From contig DATFXL010000120.1 of NCBI GenBank assembly GCA_035316025.1, positions 1 through 38,721 of the forward strand: DNA of 38,721 nucleotides. The letters are read 5' to 3'. Made by a program: the position numbers and the translations under genes. Shown here piece after piece: positions 23,592 to 32,240 of this stretch. Positions within the stretch are counted from its first letter, which is position 1. Every line of letters starts with the position of its first letter. Below the pieces are notes generated by a model. That model was not told the origin of the DNA. It saw nothing but the letters and a program-made list of their open reading frames with translations, and ran no database searches. Source of the stretch: JALZAA01 sp035316025 (GTDB lineage: Bacteria > Actinomycetota > Acidimicrobiia > IMCC26256 > JACDBD01).

Positions 23592-23911
23592 TGCCGGTTG
23601 TCGCGCTGGTCGGTGACCTGATGGACCGTTCGAAGATCGCGGCCGCTGTGCCGTACGCCTCCTTCGCCTCCGGACCGGACGAGTGTGCTGATGCCGGTAC
23701 GGTGATCGTCGACGTCAAGGCGCACCCGCACGCCGTGGCGGCGGCGCGGCGGATCGCTCCCGCCGCTCGCATCGTCGCCTACGGACGCCACGACGACCCT
23801 GAGGCACTCGCCGCCGCCCGCGCCGACGGCGCCGACGAGGTGATGCCGCGCTCCCGGTTCTTCCACGATCCCGCCGCCGCCATCGGCGGCGAGGAACCGT
23901 TTTCGCGGTAA
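23591..23911 (+). CDS. Small protein of unknown function, coupled to bacterioferritin
   Basis: A 106-residue protein I do not recognise. The pattern VVALVGDLMDRSKIAAAV, then TVIVDVKAHPHAVAAARRI, RIVAYGRHDD and ALAAARADGADEVMPRSRF, alternates short beta strands with helices. It resembles a degenerate response-regulator receiver-like fold, with D in VIVDV at the usual phosphorylation strand and R/S near the end. It has no DNA-binding or output domain. The GTG start shares one base with the bfr stop (TAGTG), so it is translated with the bacterioferritin and may act with it. Confidence 0.65.
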   Translation: MPVVALVGDLMDRSKIAAAVPYASFASGPDECADAGTVIVDVKAHPHAVAAARRIAPAARIVAYGRHDDPEALAAARADGADEVMPRSRFFHDPAAAIGGEEPFSR

Positions 23912-23941
23912 CCCGACCCGGGTAGAAACAGTCCGATCCAC

Positions 23942-25600
23942 GTGACACCCACGACCTCTCTACTGCCGCGCCTCGAGGCCACGGCGGAGACCTCCCACTC
24001 GATCACCTTCGTCGGCTCGGCCGGCACCGGGGGCTGCGAACGCGTCGCGTGGGGTCGCCTCCACGAGGATGCACGTGCCATGGCCGCCGCGCTGCAGGCG
24101 CGCGGCGTCGGGCCCGGGAGTCATGTCGCTCTGCTCGGCACGACGACCCGGCCGCTCGTCACCGCCGTTCAGGCGACGTGGCTGGCGGGCGCAGCCGTCG
24201 TCGTGCTCCCCCTCCCCATGCGCCTGGGCTCCATCGAAGACTTCGTCGCCCAGACCCGCCGCCTCATCGTTCACGCCGACGCGCAGATCGTGGCGATCGA
24301 CGGCCAGCTGAGCGAGTTCCTCGATCCCCGAGCCGGCGACCCGCCCATCGTGCCCCTCGAGGAGCTGCGCGGCGTGCCCGGCCGCTACGAACGACCGCCT
24401 GAGGACCCCGACGCGCTCGCCATCCTGCAGTTCACGAGCGGCTCCACCGCCGACCCGAAGGGCGTGATGGTGCCGCACCGGTGCATCACGGCGAACCTCG
24501 ACGCGATCGTGGACGCCGCCGAGCTCGATCCCGACTTCGACAAGGCAATCTCGTGGCTCCCGCTGTACCACGACATGGGGCTCATCGGGTTGCTCGGCGC
24601 GCCGATGATCAAGGGCTTCGACCTCGTGCTGGCATCACCGCAGGACTTCCTCGCAGCGCCGGCGCGGTGGATGGAATGGGCGGCCCAGTTCGGCGCCACG
24701 GTCACGGCCGGGCCCAACTTCGCCTATGCGCTCGCGGCCCGGGCGCTGGGACGCCTCGACACGCTCGACCTGTCGCGATGGCGCCTGGCGCTCAACGGAG
24801 CCGAGCCGATCGACCCGGGTGCGGTCGAGTCGTTCCTCACCGCCGCCGCCCGCCACGGGGTCGACCCGAGCGCCGCCTTCTGTGTCTTCGGCATGGCCGA
24901 GGCGACCTTGGCGGTGACCTTCCCGACACCAGGTTCCGGGATGCACGTCGACGCCGTCGACCAGCGCGTCCTCGAGACCGACCAGTACGCGGCGCCCATC
25001 GACCCCGCCGTCACGGCGAACGTGCGCCGCCTGCCGCGACTCGGCCGTCCACTCGACGGAATGGACCTTCGCATCTCCGATCCGGCTTCGGGGCAGGCGA
25101 TGCGCGACCGCGAGGTCGGGGAGATCGAGCTGCGGGGTACGTCGATCTCGCCCGGCTACTACGGCCACGGGGAGGCGACGAGCGAGTCCCGCCGCGACGA
25201 GTGGTTCCGCACCGGTGACCTCGGCTACATCGTCGACGGCGAGCTCGTCGTATGCGGCCGGCTGAAGGACGTGATCATCGTCGGGGGACGCAACGTGTTT
25301 CCCGAGGACGTCGAGCGGGCGGCGGCGTCGGTCGAGGGCGTGCGGCCCGGCAACGTGATCGCCTTCGGCACCGAAGGCCGACGCGGCCGCGAGGCGGTGG
25401 TCGTGGTCGCCGAGACGAAGCTCGACATGGGCGACGGCATCCGCGCCGCGGTCGCGGCCCGCGTCACAGACGCCGTCGGGGTGCCGCCGGAGGACGTCGT
25501 CTTCGTGCGGCCGGGCACGCTGCCGAAGACGTCGTCGGGCAAGCCGCAACGGTCCCTGTGCCGGCGGCGATATCTGGGCGACGAGCTCGCGCCGGTCTGA
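23942..25600 (+). CDS. Fatty-acyl-AMP ligase-like adenylating enzyme
   Basis: A 552-residue ANL-superfamily enzyme. Motifs in order: P-loop FTSGSTADPKGVMVPH, SWLPLYHDMGLIGLLGAP, LNGAEPIDPGAV, FGMAEATLAVTF, WFRTGDLGYIVDGELVVCGR, and the catalytic-lysine end TLPKTSSGKPQRSLCRRRYL. YHDMGLIG, GMAEAT and the GKPQRS ending are typical of fatty-acyl-AMP ligases (FadD32-like), which hand acyl-AMP to a carrier protein, although CoA ligase activity cannot be excluded from sequence. No carrier protein or polyketide synthase is adjacent. GTG 23942 gives the expected N-terminus; no ribosome site is obvious. The next plus-strand gene is a membrane glycosyltransferase. Confidence 0.88.
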   Translation: MTPTTSLLPRLEATAETSHSITFVGSAGTGGCERVAWGRLHEDARAMAAALQARGVGPGSHVALLGTTTRPLVTAVQATWLAGAAVVVLPLPMRLGSIEDFVAQTRRLIVHADAQIVAIDGQLSEFLDPRAGDPPIVPLEELRGVPGRYERPPEDPDALAILQFTSGSTADPKGVMVPHRCITANLDAIVDAAELDPDFDKAISWLPLYHDMGLIGLLGAPMIKGFDLVLASPQDFLAAPARWMEWAAQFGATVTAGPNFAYALAARALGRLDTLDLSRWRLALNGAEPIDPGAVESFLTAAARHGVDPSAAFCVFGMAEATLAVTFPTPGSGMHVDAVDQRVLETDQYAAPIDPAVTANVRRLPRLGRPLDGMDLRISDPASGQAMRDREVGEIELRGTSISPGYYGHGEATSESRRDEWFRTGDLGYIVDGELVVCGRLKDVIIVGGRNVFPEDVERAAASVEGVRPGNVIAFGTEGRRGREAVVVVAETKLDMGDGIRAAVAARVTDAVGVPPEDVVFVRPGTLPKTSSGKPQRSLCRRRYLGDELAPV

Positions 25601-25671
25601 GCCGCGTCGGGCGACGGCCCGGCAACTGGCACAATTGGTAGCCCGTCGGCAGGACGACCGGAGCAACCTCG

Positions 25672-27216
25672 ATGAGCACCGACGTCGTACCGCTCGCGGC
25701 TCCGTTCCCGGAGGCGCAACGGACAGGGCCCGACGAGCGGGCGGCGCAGCGCCGGTCCACGCTCCGGCTCTTCCTCGTGCTGCTCGCGCTCACCGCCGTG
25801 CTGCGGACCCCCGCCTTCAGCGTCGACGTGTTCAACTCGGACGAGACGTTCCTCGCCACGCAGGCCGACGTCATCCGAGATGGCGGAAAGCTCTACGAGG
25901 AGGCCGCCGACCGCAAGCCGCCGCTCGTCCCCTACGTGTACGCGGGGACGTTCGCGCTCTTCAGTACAACGGCGCTGTGGTCGGTGCGGGTCGTCGCGAT
26001 GCTCGCCATCGCCCTGACCGCCTTGTTCCTCGCGCTCGAGGCCCGCAGACGCTGGGGCAATCGCGCCGCGTGGATCGCAGGCTTGTTGATGGTGTTGGCA
26101 TCGGTCGCGTTCGCGCCACAGGACGGGCAAGCGGCGAACTTCGAGATCTTCATGCTGCCCAGCATGACCTTGGCCGTTCTTCTGGCGCGGCGCGGCCGCG
26201 GATTCTCGTCGGGGGTGGCGGTCGCCTCTGCCACGCTCGCGAAGCAGACGGGCGCGGCGACGTTGCTCCCGGTGCTGTACCTGTTGTGGCGTCAGCGCGG
26301 CCGGCGCGGCGCGACCGACGCCGTCGGGGGGTTCCTGCTCCCACTGGCGCTCGTCGCGTTGTTCGTCGGCCCGGGCGAGCTGTTGTTCTGGACGACGATC
26401 GGCAACGGCAGCTATCTCGGCATCAGCGGGCACTGGAGCATGGTCCTGCTGACGCTGTTGATCATGACGGCGGCGTTCGCGGCCGTGAACCTGCCGATCG
26501 TGTGGGCCCTGCCCCGGGCCTGGCGCGAGCGCCGCACGGAGGGTCGGGGCGACACCGACTTGTGGCTCTGGCTGCTATCGGCCGGCCTCTCTGTCGCGGT
26601 CGGTCTCCGCTTCTTCGGCCACTACTACCTCCAGCTGTTACCGCCGCTGGTGCTGATCACCGCGGGCGTGCTGGCCCGGTCGAGCTGGGTCGCGGTAAAG
26701 CGCACCATCGCGCTGGCAGCGGGGATCGCGACCGTCGCCGCCGGCCTGGCCTTCCTCGTGCGCCCGTTCAACGAGAAGGCGCAGTACAAGCCGGTGAGCC
26801 AGTACCTGAAGGAGCGCGCCGGTCGGACCGATCGCATCCTCGTGTGGGGACACGTCCCGGAGATCTACTGGGCGTCGGGCAAGCGGCCGGCCACGCGGTT
26901 CCTCACGTCCGGGTTCCTATCCGGATGGGAGCCGGGCCGGCCCGGCAACGACGTGAACCCCGCCGACGCAACCCCCGGCGCCTGGGAACTGTTCTTCGAG
27001 GACTTCGCAACTCACCCGCCGACGTACATCCTGGACACCGCGTACTCCGGGATCCGCGGTGCGAAGTACTACACGATCGCCCGTTATCCCGCGCTCGCGC
27101 GCGTCGTGTATCGCGACTACGAGTACGTGGAGACGGTGGACGGCATTGGTGTCTACAAGCGCCGCCCCGACGCGCCTCCGCCGCTCGTGCGCTCGGAGAA
27201 CGCGGACAAGTCGTAG
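25672..27216 (+). CDS. GT39/ArnT-like membrane glycosyltransferase
   Basis: A 514-residue integral membrane protein with about nine to eleven hydrophobic segments between residues 30 and 360 and a soluble C-terminal domain of about 140 residues. The first loop has FNSDETFLATQADVIRDGG followed by DRKPPLVPYVYA. The acidic D-E in this first outer loop and K-P-P are the hallmarks of the GT39/PMT and ArnT class, which use polyprenyl-phosphate sugars outside the membrane. The acceptor is unknown. The ATG has GGAG about 11 bases upstream. It ends 4 bases before the convergent SCO1664-family gene. Confidence 0.82.
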   Translation: MSTDVVPLAAPFPEAQRTGPDERAAQRRSTLRLFLVLLALTAVLRTPAFSVDVFNSDETFLATQADVIRDGGKLYEEAADRKPPLVPYVYAGTFALFSTTALWSVRVVAMLAIALTALFLALEARRRWGNRAAWIAGLLMVLASVAFAPQDGQAANFEIFMLPSMTLAVLLARRGRGFSSGVAVASATLAKQTGAATLLPVLYLLWRQRGRRGATDAVGGFLLPLALVALFVGPGELLFWTTIGNGSYLGISGHWSMVLLTLLIMTAAFAAVNLPIVWALPRAWRERRTEGRGDTDLWLWLLSAGLSVAVGLRFFGHYYLQLLPPLVLITAGVLARSSWVAVKRTIALAAGIATVAAGLAFLVRPFNEKAQYKPVSQYLKERAGRTDRILVWGHVPEIYWASGKRPATRFLTSGFLSGWEPGRPGNDVNPADATPGAWELFFEDFATHPPTYILDTAYSGIRGAKYYTIARYPALARVVYRDYEYVETVDGIGVYKRRPDAPPPLVRSENADKS

Positions 27217-27220
27217 CGGC

Positions 27221-27949
27221 TCACACCAGCGGCCACGGGAGCGAGTGGTACCCGGGGTCGGGATCGGGCATCCGCCCCGTCCCGATCAGCTCGTTCGCGC
27301 GCTCCCGCAGCGCGTCGAGCTCGAGCGTCGACACGAGCGGCGTCAGCCGCTCCCCGAGCGTGCCGTCGACGTCGACCGCGACCCGGCACACGTCGTCGGC
27401 GAGCTTCGGCGCGACCGTTTCGCCGGCGAAGTCCCAGATCACCGTGCGGAGCTTCCAGGCGGGATGGAACGTGAGGCCGTGGTCGATCCCGACGATGGCG
27501 CCGTCGGGCCGGCGGCGGATGCAGTGGCCGCCCTTACGGTCGGCGTTGTTGACCAGCACGTCCAACACGGCGAACTGCCGGAAGCGATCTTCATGCTCCT
27601 CCAGCAGCGTGAAGTAGTGCTCCTCCGGATCATGGTCGACGAACTGTTGCACCATCCCGACGCCGAGCGGGCCGTCGCGCAGGACCGTCGGCGGAACGAG
27701 GCCCCAGCCGAGCGCGTCGGACAGCTCGTACGTCGCGACCTCCCGCTGGCACAACGTGCCACTCGGGAAGTCCCACAGCGGGCGCTCGCCCCGGCGTGGC
27801 TTGTAGATCGCCTGCACCTCGACGCTGTTGGCCCGCGCGATCGCCAGCAGTGTGGCGTTCGACGCCCACGGCATACGGCCCAGCACCTCGAGCTCGCCGC
27901 CCGCCAGGACCTCGACGGCGTCGGCGTCACTCAGTTCCAGCGGGGACAC
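27221..27949 (-). CDS. SCO1664 family protein (PI-kinase-like)
   Basis: A 242-residue protein from GTG 27949. Kinase-like landmarks seen: K50 in AIYKPRRGE (nucleotide lysine), E70 in CQREVATYEL, D137-R138 in VNNADRKGGH (catalytic loop) and D156 in GIDHGLTFH (metal-binding). This is the HipA/PI3-4-kinase-like fold of the SCO1664 family. The family is found almost only in actinobacteria, beside DUF3090 and an MSMEG_4193-type phosphomutase, exactly as here. The substrate is unknown. The frame is open to 27991, but GTG 27949 gives the usual N-terminus and overlaps the DUF3090 end by 19 bases. Third gene of the operon. Confidence 0.88.
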   Translation of the reverse strand: MSPLELSDADAVEVLAGGELEVLGRMPWASNATLLAIARANSVEVQAIYKPRRGERPLWDFPSGTLCQREVATYELSDALGWGLVPPTVLRDGPLGVGMVQQFVDHDPEEHYFTLLEEHEDRFRQFAVLDVLVNNADRKGGHCIRRRPDGAIVGIDHGLTFHPAWKLRTVIWDFAGETVAPKLADDVCRVAVDVDGTLGERLTPLVSTLELDALRERANELIGTGRMPDPDPGYHSLPWPLV

Positions 27950-28524
27950 CGGTGCCCGGACGGGTCCATGGGCATGTCGCACAACGGGCACAGCGACCGG
28001 CCGGCGGCGACGGCCTCGGCACCCTTCGCCGCCATGGCCCGCACCTGCGGCCGCGTGGCGTAGATCCGGGCGACGTAGCCGTCCTCGTCCTCGTTCTCGG
28101 CGGCGTCGGCGACGGCTCGCGACAGCTCGTCGACGGTCTCATCGGCGGACGTGAGCGCGTCGCCCTCCTCCTCGTCGTCGGACGAACGCTCGCGTAGCTC
28201 GATGAGGACGAGCTCGCGCTCGGGGTCGAAGCCGAGCCCGATCAGACGCGCCCGGAAGAGCGGGACCGTCGGTTCACGCAGCCCGGCCTGTCGCGCGACC
28301 GGCTCCGGGACGCCGGCGGCCTCCTCCGGGTAGTCCTCGGCGATGCGGTCGAGGAAGGCGACGGCCTCGCTGGCGAGCAGCGCGACCTGCTCCTTCTCGA
28401 CAAGCACCGTCAGCTGCGCCGATTCGGTGCGGGCCTGGAGGAAGAACTCGCGCTCGCCGGGGTCGCCCACGGCGCCGGCGCCGAGACCGTCGACAGTCTC
28501 GAGCTCGATCTCGTTGTCATCCAT
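27931..28524 (-). CDS. DUF3090 family protein with C-terminal zinc ribbon
   Basis: A 197-residue acidic protein. The body has EFFLQARTESAQLTVLVEKEQVALLASEAV and LFRARLIGLGFDPERELVLIEL (shown in parts) with an acidic insert DDEEEGD. The C-terminus CPLCDMPMDPSGHRCPR has three Cys and one His arranged like a zinc ribbon. DUF3090 is the middle member of a conserved actinobacterial trio. The ATG has AAGGAGG 6 bases upstream and overlaps the phosphomutase stop by 8 bases, so the trio is co-translated. No biochemical function is known for it. Confidence 0.9.
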   Translation of the reverse strand: MDDNEIELETVDGLGAGAVGDPGEREFFLQARTESAQLTVLVEKEQVALLASEAVAFLDRIAEDYPEEAAGVPEPVARQAGLREPTVPLFRARLIGLGFDPERELVLIELRERSSDDEEEGDALTSADETVDELSRAVADAAENEDEDGYVARIYATRPQVRAMAAKGAEAVAAGRSLCPLCDMPMDPSGHRCPRWN

Positions 28525-29272
28525 CCGAAGCCTCCTTCTTCTCGTCGGGGGACGGGGGCCGCAGCTCGTCGAGGTTGCCGGTGTCGTTGCACTTGACGAG
28601 GGCCGCGCCGTCCGTCGACAGCTGAAACGCGGTCACCGACGCGGGCGAGACCACGATGCGCTGGAACTGGTCGAGGTGCAGGCCGGTGTAGTGGGCGATG
28701 GCGGACTTGATCGGGTCGGCATGGGACACGACCACGACGATCTCGCCGGGGTGATCGGCGACGACGGCCTCGAGGCACGAGACGATGCGCGCCTGCATCT
28801 CCGTCATCGACTCGCCGCCCGGGAACCTCGCCCGCGACGGCGCCCGCTGCACTGTCTTCCACAGGTCGGTCTTCGCCAGGTCGGCGAGCTTGCCGCCGGT
28901 CCACTCGCCGTAGTCGGCCTCGATCGCGCCGGGCAGGTGGCGGACGGTGAGGCGATGCTGTTCGGCGACCGCCTCCGCGGTCTGCGCGGTGCGCTCGATA
29001 GGGCTCGCGTACACCGCGGTCACGGGCAAGTCGGCGAGCCGGTCCGCGAGCGCGGCCGCCTGCTGACGGCCGTGGTCCGACAAGTCGACGCCGGGCGTGC
29101 GGCCCGTCAACATCGGCCCCGTCTGCTCGGTGACGGCATGACGCACGAGCACGAGCGTCGTCGGGCGCGGCGCCTGGCGCGCGGCCTCCTTCCCGTCGTC
29201 CGCGATGGGCGCCGGTTCGGCCGGCTGCATCGCGTCGGCGCGATTCTCGGCGGGCGCGGTGGTGTCGGTCAT
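28517..29272 (-). CDS. MSMEG_4193 family phosphomutase-like protein
   Basis: A 251-residue histidine-phosphatase-superfamily protein. The phosphohistidine motif is LVLVRHAVTEQTG with H45, followed by TGRTPGVDLSDHG, the acid/base region ADYGEWTGGKLADL and the second histidine in VVSHADPIKSAI. MSMEG_4193-type proteins were defined as the presumed phosphomutase of the three-gene system; the reaction is unproven. Two adjacent ATG codons (29275 and 29272) follow GGAGG; the second has the better spacing. About 36 residues before the motif are a low-complexity extension. It heads the operon with DUF3090 and SCO1664 genes. Confidence 0.88.
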   Translation of the reverse strand: MTDTTAPAENRADAMQPAEPAPIADDGKEAARQAPRPTTLVLVRHAVTEQTGPMLTGRTPGVDLSDHGRQQAAALADRLADLPVTAVYASPIERTAQTAEAVAEQHRLTVRHLPGAIEADYGEWTGGKLADLAKTDLWKTVQRAPSRARFPGGESMTEMQARIVSCLEAVVADHPGEIVVVVSHADPIKSAIAHYTGLHLDQFQRIVVSPASVTAFQLSTDGAALVKCNDTGNLDELRPPSPDEKKEASDG

Positions 29273-29397
29273 CATCCTCCGTGGTCGGCATCGCAAGCGG
29301 CGGTGCGGCGACGGTCCGAACGACGCCGCCGTCGCCGCGGCCGATGGTACCGGCGACGTCGGCATGTGCTTTCGTCGGGACGGACGCCGCCGCTGCG

Positions 29398-29403
29398 TAC
29401 AGT
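29398..29403 (+). promoter_or_regulatory. -10-like hexamer for leaderless DUF3151
   Basis: TACAGT ends 7 bases before the ATG at 29411, with no ribosome site. The 135-base divergent interval 29276-29410 holds nothing else I can identify. Confidence 0.5.
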
Positions 29404-29410
29404 GCTCTGC

Positions 29411-29845
29411 ATGAGCGGCGAACCCGTCGGGCTCACGCAGGGACCGCCCGAGACCGTCCTGCCTCCCGAGCCGGCCGAGGCGCTGGCCGCGCTCGACGAC
29501 GCCCTTGCTGCCGAGCCCGAGCACCGGCGCGACGAGGTGGCGAAGGTGGTGGCGCGCTGGCCCCGTTTCCTCGACGCGTGGGCCCGGCTCGGCGAGCTCG
29601 CCCGCGACGACGTCGAGGCCTACGCGTACTTCCGCGTCGGCTACCACCGGGGCCTCGACCGGCTGCGCCAGTCGGGCTGGCGCGGCTCGGGCTACGTCCG
29701 GTGGCGCCATCCGACGAACCAGGGGTTCCTGCGCGCCCTCGACGGGCTGCGCGCGTCGGCGAGCGCGATCGGCGAAGGCGACGAGGAGCAGCGCTGCGTC
29801 GAGTTCCTCCGCCAGCTCGACCCGGAGTGGACGGCGGACGGCTAG
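29411..29845 (+). CDS. DUF3151 family protein
   Basis: A 144-residue soluble protein. After a Pro/Gly leader, it has LDDALAAEPEHRRDEVAKVV, FLDAWARLGELARDDVEAYAYFRVGYHRGLDRLRQ and WRGSGYVRWRHPTNQGFLRAL (shown in parts), the conserved DUF3151 core. The repeated helix pattern resembles a TPR-like pair. Function unknown, but the family is widespread in actinobacteria. The ATG at 29411 is leaderless-looking. It is followed after 31 bases by the GDP-mannose dehydratase gene, which has its own ribosome site. Confidence 0.88.
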   Translation: MSGEPVGLTQGPPETVLPPEPAEALAALDDALAAEPEHRRDEVAKVVARWPRFLDAWARLGELARDDVEAYAYFRVGYHRGLDRLRQSGWRGSGYVRWRHPTNQGFLRALDGLRASASAIGEGDEEQRCVEFLRQLDPEWTADG

Positions 29846-29876
29846 CCTCGATGGCTTCCCACGGAGGCTCACCCAC

Positions 29877-30872
29877 ATGAAGCGCGTCCTCATCACCGGC
29901 ATCACGGGCCAGGACGGCCGTTACATGGCGGAGTTCCTCGGCCGCAAGGGCTATCAGGTGTTCGGCCTCGTCCGGGGGCAGGCCAACCCCAAGGCACAGA
30001 TGGTCCAGGACGAGAACCCGGCGCTCGAGCTGGTCGAAGGCGACCTCCAGGATCTCTCGTCGCTCATCGCCGCCGTCGAGCAGGTGCAGCCGGACGAGGT
30101 CTACAACTTCGGCGCGATCAGCTTCGTACAGCTGTCGTTCAAGCAGCCCGAGCTCACGGCCGACATCACCGGGCTCGGGGTGCTGCGGATGCTCGAGGCC
30201 ATTCGGGTCGTCGGCGGTACGGCGGACAACCCCATCCGCTTCTACCAGGCGTCGTCGTCGGAGATGTTCGGCAAGGTACGCGAGACACCGCAGGACGAGA
30301 AGACGCCATTCCATCCGCGCTCGCCGTACGGGGTGGCGAAGGTGTTCGGGCACTACACGACGGTGAACTACCGCGAGGCATACGGGCTGCACGCGTCGAG
30401 CGGTATCTGCTTCAACCACGAGAGTCCTCGCCGCGGGCTCGAGTTCGTCACGCGGAAGGTCACGAACTCGATGGCGCGCATCAAGCTCGGCCTGCAGGAG
30501 AAGATCACCCTCGGCAACCTCGACTCGTCGCGCGACTGGGGTTTCGCGGGCGACTACGTCGAGGCCATGTGGCTCATCCTTCAGCAGCCCGAGCCGGGCG
30601 ATTACGTGCTGGCCGTGGGCGAGACGCACACCAACCGGGAGCTGCTCGAGGTCGCGGCGCGGGTTGCCGGCTTCGACGACTGGCGGCCCCTCGTGCAACA
30701 GGACGAGCGCTTCATGCGTCCGGCCGAGGTCGACATCCTCACCGGGAACGCGAGCAAGGCGCGCAAGATGCTCGGATGGCAGCCCCATGTCTCTTTCGAG
30801 GAGCTCGTGCAGATGATGTACGAGAACGACCTCAAGGAGGAGCAGGCGCGCGCCGCTGCCGCCCAGCGCTAG
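29877..30872 (+). CDS. gmd: GDP-mannose 4,6-dehydratase
   Basis: A 331-residue short-chain dehydrogenase-type enzyme converting GDP-mannose to GDP-4-keto-6-deoxymannose, precursor of fucose, rhamnose or perosamine. The Rossmann motif ITGITGQDGRYMAEFL opens the protein. ASSSEMFG and the Tyr-x3-Lys motif YGVAKVFGH near residue 151 are catalytic, and FNHESPRRGLEFVTRKV is diagnostic of GMD. The ending LGWQPHVSFEELVQMMYEND is also typical. ATG 29877 has GGAGG 9 bases upstream. No fucose synthase gene is adjacent, so the final sugar is unknown. Its TAG is half of a CTAG shared with the convergent flavoprotein. Confidence 0.95.
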   Translation: MKRVLITGITGQDGRYMAEFLGRKGYQVFGLVRGQANPKAQMVQDENPALELVEGDLQDLSSLIAAVEQVQPDEVYNFGAISFVQLSFKQPELTADITGLGVLRMLEAIRVVGGTADNPIRFYQASSSEMFGKVRETPQDEKTPFHPRSPYGVAKVFGHYTTVNYREAYGLHASSGICFNHESPRRGLEFVTRKVTNSMARIKLGLQEKITLGNLDSSRDWGFAGDYVEAMWLILQQPEPGDYVLAVGETHTNRELLEVAARVAGFDDWRPLVQQDERFMRPAEVDILTGNASKARKMLGWQPHVSFEELVQMMYENDLKEEQARAAAAQR

Positions 30873-32227
30873 AGGAGATCGGCTGCCTTACGCGCCGCCA
30901 CGAGCACCGGATCCCATACCGGCGCGACCGGAGGCGCGTACGACAGGTCGAGGCTCGCGACCTCGTCGACGTGCATGCGGTTCCAGATCGCGGTCGCGAG
31001 CACGTCGATGCGTTTCCCGGCCCCCTCCTCACCGACGATCTGGGCGCCGACGATCCTGCCGTTCGCCCGTTCGGCGACGATCTTCACCGTGATGGGCTCG
31101 GCACCTGGGTAGTAGCCGGCGCGCGTCGTCGCCTGGATGGTGGCCGCCACGACTCCGATCCCCGCCTGGGCGGCCTGGCCTTCCGTGAGCCCGCTGCGCG
31201 CGACCTCGTAGGCGCAGATCTTCGACGCCGCCGTTCCGATGACCCCCGGGAAGCGGACGTCACCTCCGGTCGCGTTGATCCCGACCACCCGACCCTGCTT
31301 GTTGGCGTGCGTGCCGAGGGGGACCAGCACGCGGTTCCCGGTGACGCAGTCGACGGTCTCGACGCAGTCCCCCGCCGCCCACACGCCGTCGACGCTCGTC
31401 TGCATGCGCGCGTCGGTCACGATCCCGCCCGTCTCCCCGATGGCGATCCCGGACTCGCCGGCGAGCCGGCTGTCGGGGCGCACGCCCGTCCCGAGCACGA
31501 CGAGGTCGGCCGGGAGCGTCCGGCGCGGGGTGCGGACGGCGCGCACGCGACCATCGTCGGCGTCGAACCCCTCGACCCGCTCGCCCATGTGCAGCGTCAC
31601 TCCCACGGCACCGAGAGCCCGCCCGACGAGGGCGCCCATGTCGGCGTCGAGGGCCATCCCCATCGGCTGCTCGGTACGGTCGATCAGCGAGACCTCGAGC
31701 CCACGCCGCACGAGCGCCTCGGCCATCTCGAGTCCGATGTACCCGCCGCCGACGATGACCGCCCGCTCGGGAGCGCGGTCGTCGACAGCCCGTCGGACGG
31801 CGACACCGTCGGCCAGCGTTTGCACTCCGAAGATGCCGTCGGTGTCGATCCCGGGCACGTCGGGTCGGAACGGAACCGCCCCCGTCGCCACGACGAGCTG
31901 GTCGAACGGCTCGTCGAGGTCCGCGCCGTCGGACAGGTCGCGTACGCGCACCCGTCGCCGGTCGATATCAACGGCGACGACTTCGTGGCCGGTGCGGACG
32001 TCGATACCGTTCCGGCGGTGCTCGTCGGGCGTGCGGGCGACGAGCTCGTCGATGTCCGAGACGAGGTCACCCACGAAGTAGGGGATTCCGCACGCCGAGT
32101 ACGAGGTGTACGGCCCCCGCTCGAAGGCGACGATCTCGAGATCCTCGGGCCGCCGGCGGCGCCGGGCCCGCGATGCCGCGGTCATGCCGGCGGCGTCGCC
32201 GCCGATGACGACGAGCCGCTCGGTCAC
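30869..32227 (-). CDS. CoA-disulfide reductase-like FAD/NAD(P) oxidoreductase
   Basis: A 452-residue two-dinucleotide-domain flavoprotein. The FAD-binding motif is VVIGGDAAGMTAAS, and the active-site Cys lies in SYSACGIPYFVGD, as in CoA-disulfide reductases and NADH oxidases. The NAD(P) domain begins VIVGGGYIGLEMAEALVRRG. VWAAGDCVETVD and the C-terminal dimerisation domain follow. It lacks a rhodanese domain. Possible roles are CoA-disulfide, persulfide or NADH-peroxidase chemistry. The GTG start 13 bases behind the nitronate monooxygenase stop suggests an operon with it, though no ribosome site is clear. Confidence 0.87.
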   Translation of the reverse strand: MTERLVVIGGDAAGMTAASRARRRRRPEDLEIVAFERGPYTSYSACGIPYFVGDLVSDIDELVARTPDEHRRNGIDVRTGHEVVAVDIDRRRVRVRDLSDGADLDEPFDQLVVATGAVPFRPDVPGIDTDGIFGVQTLADGVAVRRAVDDRAPERAVIVGGGYIGLEMAEALVRRGLEVSLIDRTEQPMGMALDADMGALVGRALGAVGVTLHMGERVEGFDADDGRVRAVRTPRRTLPADLVVLGTGVRPDSRLAGESGIAIGETGGIVTDARMQTSVDGVWAAGDCVETVDCVTGNRVLVPLGTHANKQGRVVGINATGGDVRFPGVIGTAASKICAYEVARSGLTEGQAAQAGIGVVAATIQATTRAGYYPGAEPITVKIVAERANGRIVGAQIVGEEGAGKRIDVLATAIWNRMHVDEVASLDLSYAPPVAPVWDPVLVAARKAADLL

Positions 32228-32240
32228 GCCGTCGTGCGCG

